NCBI GenBank assembly: GCA_049487715.1
Contig: CP150548.1
Coordinates: 372,001 to 436,000 of the forward strand
DNA from: Pycnococcus provasolii
Lineage: Eukaryota; Chlorophyta; Pseudoscourfieldiophyceae; Pseudoscourfieldiales
Direction: 5' to 3'
DNA length: 64,000 nucleotides
Every line of letters begins with the position of its first letter. Position 1 is the first letter of the stretch. A model generated the notes under the pieces. It saw only the letters and a list, made by a program, of their open reading frames with translations. It was not told the origin of the DNA and made no database searches. The position numbers were made by a program, and so were the translations under genes. Positions 18,214-26,836 of this stretch are shown here, piece by piece.

Positions 18214-20077
18214 TCGTCCTAGCGGCTCCTCCTCGGGAATGCGCACTGTCGAATTCCGTCCATCTCCCCATGGGTACCATAATACAGCGGGTGGTGGTGG
18301 TGGTGGTGGTGGTTCCCCCTTAGGACCCTCCTCCTTGGGCTCCTTGGGAAACTCCGTGGGAAAAATTAAGCAGTCGACGTCGTGCTGGAGGCACTACCTG
18401 GGTGTCGCACTCGCATCCACGAACTCGCTTTCGCGTATACTCGAAGAGAAGTGTGCAAAGGATGACCATCGTGCTGTTCGCGAGGATGTCGTGAGGGCAT
18501 GTGAGCGTGGCTCGCACGTTCACCGCATGACATACGACGACTGGGTGCGCGATGGAAGGCCGGTTGGCGACGTGCCGGTCGTCGTGAGCCTCGACGATGG
18601 CGAGCAGGAAAAGGCATGGTCGCTCGAGACGCTCGTGCGTGACCACTCCGACATGAGAGGGCTGGCTCGCTTGAGCTCGCCGCAGAACGCTGACGAGTAC
18701 GTATTCACGGAAGTGCCGACGAACGGCGTCGACGTCCTAAACGACATTACTATGGCAGAGGCGTGCGCGCGCGTCGCTTTGGAAAACGACACGTATCTGC
18801 AGGCTGTCATCGAAAAAGACCAATCCCTCGCTGCCAAGGCGAGCTGCGACGTGTTTGATAGACTAAAGCAAACGCTGCGTTGCGAGACGTCGCAGAGGAT
18901 CCGCATTTGGGTGTCGCGTCAGGGGAGCGTGACGCCGACTCACTTCGATGCTAGTGGTGTGTCAGTACTGCACCAGCGTCGTGGATCGAAGCTCGTGCTG
19001 TTGTGGCCGCCAACTCCTGACGTGATGGCAAAAGCGCGTATTTTTCCTAACAGGCATCCACGAAGACGGCGAGCGGCAGCACAGTTGCACGAAATGCCGC
19101 CGCCGCTCGTCGCTCAGCTGAATCCTGGCGATGCGCTCATCTGGCCAGCGCGCTGGCTGCACCACGTGACGAGCGTTGGGCCAGGTGCATGCGTGTCGAT
19201 CACAGGACGCTTCAGCGTTCCTCGATGGCGCGCCCCGGCTACATTGGACGAAGTTCTGAAATCTGGGCTGGTGCGTCAATTCGACGAGCATAAACATCCG
19301 CTGCGATCGAATCCCAAAGATTGGCAATCCAAGTGGCGCAAGGTGGCACTGTCTGCCGCCGCGGTGGGCAGGCAGGTTCTTGGAAAATGCCTTGTTGCCT
19401 TGTACATCCGAGGAAGTGTTCCACGAGGTACTGCGTCGGATGGGATTTCAGATGTCGACGTCGTTTGCTTGGTTCAAGGCATGAAACATGAAATCGTCGC
19501 GGAAGCTAACGAATTGCTGCGTGATTTGGCACGAGATTTCTCCTTTGCCTCGAAAATTGAGATGAAATTTTGGGATGTTGAAAGTCTCACACACGAGCAG
19601 TTGAGCGTGCTGCAATCACGCTCTGTACAGCTTTGGCCAGAGACGGCAGGCGATTTCTCGCTCCAGGCTTCCGAACCGCCGAAGGATCTCCGCCAACGTT
19701 TTGCCCAGCTCGACAAGGATATGGCATCAGTTTCATCCGTCGTGGAGAGTGAACCGCGTGCCATTCGCGAAAAGGCTGCAAAGTGGATGCTTCGTCGACT
19801 TCTGCGAGCTGCGGCGCGTGAGGCTTCTGCAACCATCGAGGATGGCGGCACACGCGACCTCGCATCGTGCGCGTTGTACGTAAGGCACCTCGCTTCGTCG
19901 GACGAGCGTCTTCTCGCAGCGGCTCTCGTTGCCTCGGTGCGAGGTCCACGCGCGGCGTGGGGTGATGCATGGCGTAGTGATTGGCGTGACGCGGTGTGTA
20001 TGTTGCAGAGCGTGACGGCGAAGGCGGCTTCGCTAAGAGCTCGAACGAAGGAGATCGGCGACTTGTCTGCGCTCTAA
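18152..20077 (+). CDS. JmjC/cupin-8-like dioxygenase fused to a nucleotidyltransferase-fold domain
   Basis: ATG 18152, 641 residues. The N-terminus has a Ser run (TCG repeat) and Gly run. Residues about 70-360 form a cupin-8/JmjC-like 2-oxoglutarate oxygenase. THFDASG gives the His264-x-Asp266 iron pair, a following Lys (RGSKLVLLWPP) could bind 2-oxoglutarate, and ALIWPARWLHHV supplies the distal His (337 or 338). From about 405 a second fold begins: IRGSVPRGTASDGISDVDVV has the G-S and D434-x-D436 signature of the polymerase-beta-like nucleotidyltransferase superfamily, followed by a helical tail. Cupin-8 enzymes hydroxylate proteins or tRNA; the NTase half may modify RNA or a small molecule. 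I know of no standard protein with this pair of domains. Catalytic residues look intact in both halves. Confidence 0.75.
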
Positions 20078-20195
20078 GTGAGATTGTGGGTGCAGTGCAG
20101 TGTGAACATCAAAGATAGACTAGTACAAATAGTAAGTATCTAAGGAAGAAAACTTTATCGAGGACACAGTTACATTTCCCAACATCGGCACAGCA

Positions 20196-21638
20196 TCACT
20201 CCTGCGAAACGCATACCCAACCATCGCGTGAGATGGGAGCGTAGTCTGCACCACACGGCGCGTACAGCTCGAGCAATTTTCCTTTTCCGTTCGGCAGCAG
20301 CGTCTCGATGGAAGTGTAAACCTCCTCCGGCGCCCTCAGGTTGCCACGTGCGTCAACGCGCATGAAGTCGAGCACCACGTCTGGGCTGCGCTGGTGCTTG
20401 AGCTCGATTTTCCGACTGGCTTCCGAGAGTTTCCGGAAGATGTAGAGGGTGTGATGGCCACGGCGAACGCACGGGCTTGCACGCCGGCTGATGGCGTTGT
20501 TCGCGGCAAGCTGAACCCACGTAAGATTCTCGACGTATGCGAACTTGTGCTCGTACATGAGGTGGACGATTTGCGCGAGGTCCTCCTTGCTCACCCAGAT
20601 GAAGATGAATCCGTCTTTGCAGTACTTGTGCACCTGAAGACTGCGCAGGCGTTCGAGACGTAGATCGCTTAGCTCGCTCTTAGACAGCGTGTGCGCATCT
20701 GGTATTCCGGCCCACTCCCACCCTGGCGACAGCATGACGCCGTCGAAGTCGTCGCGCTTGTACGCGTCGCATTGGTGCAGCTTCGCGTGCTTTGGCCAGT
20801 GCTTGTACGCCTCGGCAACATTGGCGCTGACGATGCCTCCGACTTCTTTCTTCGTCGGCAGCTCGAACGACGTGCGTCGCGTCTTGTTGCACCGCCTGTA
20901 CGGCGCGACTGTGCGTCCCCACGACAGCGGGATCTTCTGTGGCACCTTGATGAGCAGTGGTCCCGTGGGCTCGTCGTCGGCGTTTTCCTTGCCTCGTCGG
21001 CGTATGATGACACCGTCCGGCGTGCGTTTGATAATGTTCACAGAGCGCTGGTTGCCTCCTGACCTTTCGCGTCCGAGTCCACCACGTGAAGTTCCTCCGC
21101 CGCGACCCTTCTTGCGCCTCTTGCCTTCCCCCCAGAAGTCATCCTCGTCGAAGTCAGAGTCGCCCTCGTAGAACTCGCCAAGGTTTTCGTAGAAGTAGTC
21201 CGCATCCGCGTCCGCCTCGGCGTTGCCGTCGATCTCCATGCCGACACCAGCGCACGCGCTCTTCACGGAAAACACGGACGTCTGCTTGAAGAGCTCCGCC
21301 ATCTGCTCGGAAGTGAGCATGAATCCGTCTTTTTCGTTGTCGTTGTTGGGCGGCGACGACGGCCCTTCTCCCGCCGGGGTTTCTGGCTCCGCTTGCGGCA
21401 AGGACGCGTCCTTGTCGTCAACCGCACCACCTTCGAGCTTCCCTTCTTGCTTCCCATCATCGCCCGGGGATCCCGATCCTTCCTTGGCAGTTTGCTGCAT
21501 CGCCTCGAGCGCAGCGAATTTGCGCATGATCATATCCGGCGTTTCTTCGTCTTCGACGTACCCGAGGTAGTGCGATTCGTGCGCGTGCTGCATGTGCGCC
21601 TGGGCGGAGCGCGACGCCGCGCGGCGAGGACGGCCCAT
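20196..21638 (-). CDS. MT-A70 family protein with degenerate catalytic motif
   Basis: ATG at 21636-21638, 480 residues. The N-terminal 220 residues are acidic and disordered, then basic and Gly/Arg-rich (KRRKKGRGGGTSRGG). From about 225 the MT-A70 fold is recognisable: FDGVMLSPGW, then GFIFIWVSKEDLAQIV, ENLTWVQLAANN, RRGHHTLYIFRKL, and a C-terminal E-V-Y-x-x-I-E-T-L-L-P block followed by KLLELYAPCGADYAP. Active N6-adenine methyltransferases (METTL3, METTL4) carry DPPW here; this protein has SPGW (304-307). METTL14, the non-catalytic partner, also lacks DPPW, so this may be a structural subunit or RNA-binding pseudoenzyme. It converges with the JmjC-like gene with only 118 bp between stop codons. 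Confidence 0.75.
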   Translation of the reverse strand: MGRPRRAASRSAQAHMQHAHESHYLGYVEDEETPDMIMRKFAALEAMQQTAKEGSGSPGDDGKQEGKLEGGAVDDKDASLPQAEPETPAGEGPSSPPNNDNEKDGFMLTSEQMAELFKQTSVFSVKSACAGVGMEIDGNAEADADADYFYENLGEFYEGDSDFDEDDFWGEGKRRKKGRGGGTSRGGLGRERSGGNQRSVNIIKRTPDGVIIRRRGKENADDEPTGPLLIKVPQKIPLSWGRTVAPYRRCNKTRRTSFELPTKKEVGGIVSANVAEAYKHWPKHAKLHQCDAYKRDDFDGVMLSPGWEWAGIPDAHTLSKSELSDLRLERLRSLQVHKYCKDGFIFIWVSKEDLAQIVHLMYEHKFAYVENLTWVQLAANNAISRRASPCVRRGHHTLYIFRKLSEASRKIELKHQRSPDVVLDFMRVDARGNLRAPEEVYTSIETLLPNGKGKLLELYAPCGADYAPISRDGWVCVSQE

Positions 21639-21742
21639 TTCTTTCTAAGACAAACAAATGCGTGCCCTGGAGTGGAGTCCCGGGAGGTTTGAAAAATGAA
21701 TCAAAAGAGGGGCGGGGGAGAAAAACAGAAAAAAGAGGCGCC

Positions 21743-21810
21743 AATAGACCCCTTGCTCCAAAATTTTATAAGGGGATTCCTAGGGATTCGGGGTTGGGGA
21801 CGGATAAGGG
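21743..21810 (+). repeat. Left composite inverted repeat of the island
   Basis: It has two blocks: AATAGACCCCTTGCTCCAAA (21743-21762) and a 25-bp G-rich block ending GGACGGATAAGGG (21786-21810). An A/T- and G-rich 23-nt spacer separates them. Both blocks match the right repeat exactly in inverted orientation. A long T-rich stretch (21811-21848) follows immediately inside. Confidence 0.75.
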
Positions 21811-22299
21811 TTGTTTTTTTGAATTTTTTATTTTTTTTATTTCTTCAAAACGTTCAGTCATCTGGAAGTACTTGAGATGGTTGTGAAGGATGGTTAGTGT
21901 CTGCCGCAGGTTGGGACCATGAAAGAACATTGCGAGTGCGAGCTCGCTTGGTGTCGTGTTCTCCTTCAACAAGAGAAGGAGAACATCGGGTCGCAACTAA
22001 CGTTCCACCAGCTCCCCACTACTGATGAGGTACGTGCACGGGAGTGGCTACACGTGCTCGTTCCGTCGACAAGAAAGTGCATGGAGAAACGGCAGGCGTA
22101 CTTGAAGAAGAAGTCGCGTAACTGCCCGCGCTTTGCTTCACATCACTTTCCGCATCATTGTTGGCGTTTCAAGCGCGCGGAAGACTTCTCTAGGCACTCG
22201 ACGCGCAGAGATCGCACTGGAGCTATTAGAGATGCACTACCTTGTTCCCTTCGCTGGACGCCGCCGCCAATTGGACGGCAGCGACGTGAACTCGCATGA

Positions 22300-22971
22300 G
22301 TGGGTGCGGAGGGAGTGAAGAAAAAGCGACCGCTTGAAGAGAGCGTTGCACAACACGTTGCTCACACCACCGCCTACACGTGGGAATCCGCAGACGCGCG
22401 TCGTGGACCGCGTGCGGCAGGCGTGAGAACGGCGAAGACGTTCCAACAGGTGACGTACGCGCGTTGCTTCGACAACTTGATGACCGCACAACGGGAACAA
22501 AACACTCAAACGGCGCATGATGAGATTGAGAGCATCATGTACAACTCGACGCAGAAAAGGAGGCCCTCGACGCAGAAAAGAGGCCCTGTCACGCGTGCAA
22601 GAGAAGTTGAGGTTGACATCAAGCCGCGATTCGGAATTATTTTCTGAGATCGAGGTACTTCGCGTCGCGGCAGAGGACACCAACTTTAGCGTTCACATGC
22701 TCTCGTCATTACAAGCTTGGTGAAACGTATCAAAGCTCTCACAGGTATGCCCAACTTGGCGGTGTTCATGGCTTGGTTCGACTTGTTCAACTTGGAGGTA
22801 TGGCGAGCAGATCTCGGCCATCATGTGCACGCACTGCCGGTAGTGCTCAACGCAAACGTCCACGAGGGCGCACAGCACATGGTTCTTCGTATCGACGACT
22901 ACCTACTGACCTTGATGATTTGCGCACCGGACTATCGCAGCTCGTCGTGTCTGTCTCTTCGGCGTCTCTGA
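22300..22971 (+). pseudogene. Frameshifted remnant of a coiled-coil protein gene
   Basis: Three adjoining plus-strand frames look like pieces of one protein. The first (22300 to about 22550) contains FDNLMTAQREQNTQTAHDEI. The second has EALSRVQEKL and SELFSEIEVLRVAAED (about 22580-22700). The third covers 22717-22971 and is rich in hydrophobic residues. A tandem 20-bp repeat of CTCGACGCAGAAAAG-type units near 22548-22583 would encode LDAEKEALDAEK in yet another phase. Frame changes occur at or near short A-runs and repeats. I do not recognise the ancestral protein. It could also be several short unrelated frames. Confidence 0.25.
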
Positions 22972-23624
22972 ATCATACGTGAGCAGAACATTTTCAGTTT
23001 GGATCGTACACATGATGCACGTCTTGAAAGGCCTTTCCGACACCGAATCAAGCGTCGCTACGCGGCACATGTCCGCTGGATATGATGAACAAATGGGTGA
23101 TGCTGGGCACATATTCGATGCCACCGAGCTGGAGATCGAGGTCCCGACGGAGAAGCAGGCACAAGGGCGACATGGAGCGAATCAAGCACAGGAACACGAT
23201 AATTTCTCACGAGCGTTTCTCGTGTGGAGCAACCATCTTCGTAAGTGAGGCGTCCCTGGGAGGATCACGGACGAAAAGTTGGTGGATGTCTGCGGGCTAT
23301 GTGATGTGATGGAGCCGGGGCAGGTTGGGATGGAGACAGGGATTTCACGCCGCCGCTTACCTGCTCGCCAAAAGCGGAGTGAGCATGACTGTCCCACCAA
23401 AGCGCGCACGTGACAAATTCTATCTGTGGATCAAGTGGTGGAGACGGCGAATCTGCAAATCCACGGATTCATGTGGAGCGTTCATACAACGTACCAGGAG
23501 TACAGGATCTTCAAACACCGCATCTCTTTTCGAATATTGACTTGAACTCCAATTTTTTTTGTTTGTTCGATGCTGGCGAATCAAGGTGTGCCGCTCGTGC
23601 CGCCTATCGAATTGTAATGAATGA

Positions 23625-25616
23625 TTATTGCTTTTTCATCAATCTCGTAACATCGAATCTTCGCCCAAATGTAACTTCAAGCGCCGATGTCTCGCCATTC
23701 GCCTTCTTAAGTTCGTCGAACAATTTGTGCACAACTTCGCGAGCACGTGGAGACGGATTCCTAAGCTCCTCGAGCGCGGCAGGCTCACTACCGAAACCCA
23801 TGGCGAGCGACCTCCCGCCCTCTATCTTCGCCATGCGCATGATGCTGATATGATTTTTTGCGATCCGTGTCATCGTCGTTGATGCTGATGTTGAAGAACG
23901 GTAAACATGCCGCTGGTTGCGTGACATCGAAAGATCGCACTGATGATGACGGTTGGTTCCACCAACATAATCTGAAGTTGGCGACGTCTCAATTTTTCCT
24001 CGCGCTTGACATTCGCGCGCGTGTAGCACGCGACCCATGCCGCCTGCCGCCCAATCCTGCTTCGCATGACACCACAGCGCCACTATCCTTCGTATGTTGG
24101 TGCGCTTGGTTTCATCGAGCAGATTAGGCATGCGTGCACGTCGCCGTTGTTGACACATCAAACACGGCGTCACATGATGTTTCAGGATCCTCATCGATGC
24201 GTCCACTTTGGTTTCCAGCAACATGATTGGCATGTTTTCATCTGTAATTCATCATGCCAAAGCCATCAAGGTATGTCCTCGTCGCGTCCTTCTGATCCCT
24301 CCTTTATCCTCGAATTCCCCGTTCGCGAATTTCGGAGGTGTTGATAGTGCGCCCTGAACGTCCTCCTTTAATATTGGCACACCTTCGGCAAGGTCGCCAC
24401 GGAACACTCCCAAGCATTCGTCGAAGCTGTGGTGACGTTTTCTTGGGGTCGTCGTTTGTCGTGCACTGGATGGGACGAGCTTGTTCGTACATCGCATCGC
24501 ACAATCGCCAGTGAACACGCGCCGGCCGGCGTCGCCCTTGTCCGCGCGCTCCTTCTCCATGCACCGCTCGCTCGTCCATGTCTATGCGTGCTTGTCTCCC
24601 TCCGTCGTGCTGGTGGTCCCCGAGCGCGCAGCCAAGCCTTGGCTCGTTGTTGTCACGGCGGAGGGGCGTTCGTGTATCGCTTCGATTTGGCACCATGTCG
24701 TACGTGAGCGCTTCGGCATGGTCGCCGCTCGGCGTGGCGGTCGCCCAGGTCCCGGTTCTTTGCCGAGCGCGCGATCATTTGGTCTCCCGCAGGAAGAACG
24801 CCGACGTCGCCTCTGCGTTCCGACCCGTCGAGCGTGCAACACTTTTTCGTGTTATGTCGTCCCCAGCCACCCCGAAATGCCTTTTCTCTGTCAGCACATT
24901 GGTACTTTCATGACATCACCTGCGGAAGTTCAAGAGCCTTTGCCCATCCTACCCAATTTCACCTCCGTATCACAACCACTCGCACCTACGTGTGCAAATT
25001 TCTGTCCCTCTGGTTCGGCATCGCAACGCGACTTTCGATGGCGGCCTTCCCGTTTGTCGTGACCACCGTCCCTCTAGCGTCGCCTCGGTTTGCACGTGAC
25101 GCCTCGATCGTCGCTGTCCACCGTCAAGACGTAGTCTGCGTGCCCTCCCTTGACGAGGTGCACCATCTGATGATCTGCTTCAAAAGGCGCAACCACATAA
25201 GTGAATCCGTCCCGATGCAATCTGGTGATGAGATGCCTCACAAGCTTGTCCGTGACGTGATACTGCGAGACTGTGGTTTGTTTAGACGAGTCCTCGCCTC
25301 CAGTTGCGCGAGCATAAGCTTCCGCACGACGTATCCGCCGCTCCTCGATGGTTATCGCTTTGGCCGGCATGACCGTATCGATGCTGTCAAGAACCACGAT
25401 GACGAAGGCGCCAAGTTCAATCAGCCGCCGAGCACGCCTCACGACACGTGCCACTATCACCTCCTCGTGGTTGGTAGCTGTTGCGAAGTAGAACAGAAAC
25501 TGATGGAGCCACACCGATGCGTCTACCACCACCCTCTTCGCCTTCAGCACTACGCTCAAGTCAACATCCGTGCTTGTGAACTCCGAGAGCTCAGGCAGCA
25601 ACTTCGTTATGCCCAT
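23625..25616 (-). pseudogene. Broken XPG/FEN1/EXO1-type nuclease gene
   Basis: An ATG at 25614-25616 opens MGITKLLPEL, the standard N-terminal start of structure-specific 5' nucleases. It continues for 180 residues with VVDASVWLHQFL (XPG-N strand with metal-binding Asp), an arch-like R/K/E-rich helix, and APFEADHQMVHLVKGG-ADYVLTVDSD (XPG-I motif with the E-A-D and D-S-D metal ligands). Just after DSD, where the family reads on through the rest of the core, the frame runs into Arg-rich residues and stops at 25074. Further minus-strand frames, 24560-24252 and 24233-23625, look protein-like; the last ends REVVHKLFDELKKANGETSA. I read them as the rest of the same decayed gene. The family cuts 5' flaps in replication and repair. 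An alternative is a short functional protein ending at 25074. Confidence 0.45.
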
Positions 25617-25740
25617 GGGCAGCAAAGTGCACGACAGCCTCCGATGAAACGCAGTTAGTTCAGTTAAATTCAGATGAAACGCTGCTGATGCTTGGAGTGA
25701 TGAAGATGGTGCAAACGCATCGAAATTATTCTCTCAAATA

Positions 25741-25788
25741 CCCTTATCCGTCCCCAACCCCGAATCGGTTTGGAGCAAGGGGTCTATT
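25741..25788 (-). repeat. Right composite inverted repeat of the island
   Basis: Positions 25741-25765 and 25769-25788 are the reverse complements of the two left blocks, with a 3-nt spacer instead of 23 nt. The 20-nt insertion in the left copy (it contains a CCTAGG palindrome) or a matching deletion here is the only difference between the arms. Confidence 0.75.
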
Positions 25789-26836
25789 CCAAATCAATGC
25801 TTCGGGTTCGTCCTCTATCCCAAGGGCCAAGGAGGGGTTTCAAGGACCCGAGGTGTTCCAGGTTAATTTTAGGGGGAAGGGGGATACGCCCTTGCACCTC
25901 TTCGGTTTTTTTTAAAAAAATTTAGTAAGTACTATTGGTGGTGGTGGACCTGATGGTGAACCTGAATGATGGACTTAATTCCTTGGACGTAGTAGGACTT
26001 AATATTGGACTTAATATTAACTTAGGACTTTGGACTTAATATTGGTGGTCACTAATTCTATGGTGGTGGCGATGAAAATGGTGGTCAGAACTCAGAGGTA
26101 AGTAGGGCCACCTAACCTTAAGCTCTTCAGGTTAGGTGGGCCACCTGGCTGCCTGGTAGGGCCGCGAACTGGCACTTTACAGTATAGAGAACTACCTAAG
26201 CACATTGAGAGGCTATTGAGGTATGCACACAGGTGTAGCACACTGTAGCACACCGTAATAAAGTTGATCAGTTGTAAACTTTACTGTACCGGCAACGTGT
26301 AAGCCTTTAAGCCTTTTACCGGCACAGCCTCGGACCGTCACGGTTCCAACCGGAGCTCCTTCTGAGTTCTGGCCTCTACCACGTACCTTTACCACTATGT
26401 AGAACTACCTTAAGGTCTGCGGCGCAAGACCAGCGTTGGCCCTTCTCCCTCCTCTCCTCTCCTACTTCCTGACCTCATTCGGCAGTCACGGTGAGGCTCG
26501 CTCGTGATGGTACCCGTTGCGCGTCGAACCGGCACAAGTCTGCCGATTCATTCCCGCCGGGATCCCTTGTGACACCATGCTGACATGTATTGTATGTTGT
26601 TCCACGCATGTACATGCTGTGACACTTCATCACAACATACGGCTCCAGGGGCTTTTTAAGGCTGGCCGGCGTTTTAAGCTTTCTTTATGCCGCTCTCTGT
26701 ACACGGAGCTCGCCTCGCGCTCGCTCTCGCTCCACCCGTGGTGTCGCAGCTCGCCTCGCCTCGCCTCGCACCAGGCGTCTTCATTCTCCACATCCATTCT
26801 CCATCATCACGAACATTTCTTGGGCAAGTTTGAAGA
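25789..26836. other. Intergenic region with short repeats and a hairpin
   Basis: No gene is evident. There are three imperfect GGACTTAATATT-type repeats around 25970-26045, several GGTGGTGG patches, and a hairpin with 11-bp arms CCACCTAACCT/AGGTTAGGTGG at 26108-26118 and 26129-26139. A GCCTC-rich stretch (about 26715-26770) immediately precedes the CD36-like gene. Confidence 0.55.

Larger units (their letters stand above)
21743..25788. mobile_element. Inverted-repeat-bounded island of decayed coding sequence
   Basis: A 20-bp block (21743-21762) and a 25-bp block (21786-21810) recur as perfect reverse complements at 25769-25788 and 25741-25765, in mirrored order. The spacer between blocks is 23 nt on the left and 3 nt on the right. 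The 4 kb inside has no intact gene of normal size, in sharp contrast to the dense flanks. It contains decayed frames on both strands, including an XPG/FEN-type nuclease. This fits a degenerate DNA transposon or other insertion with terminal inverted repeats. I see no transposase motif and cannot define a target-site duplication, so the mobile nature is inferred. Confidence 0.4.

Noticed and set aside
20196-21638. Reading the MT-A70 protein as an active METTL3/METTL4
   Set aside because: The catalytic DPPW is SPGW at residues 304-307, and no alternative DPPW occurs in the protein.
24481-25062. Plus-strand 193-codon frame within the island
   Set aside because: Ser/Arg/Pro-rich with no domain, and it overlaps the better supported minus-strand nuclease remnant.
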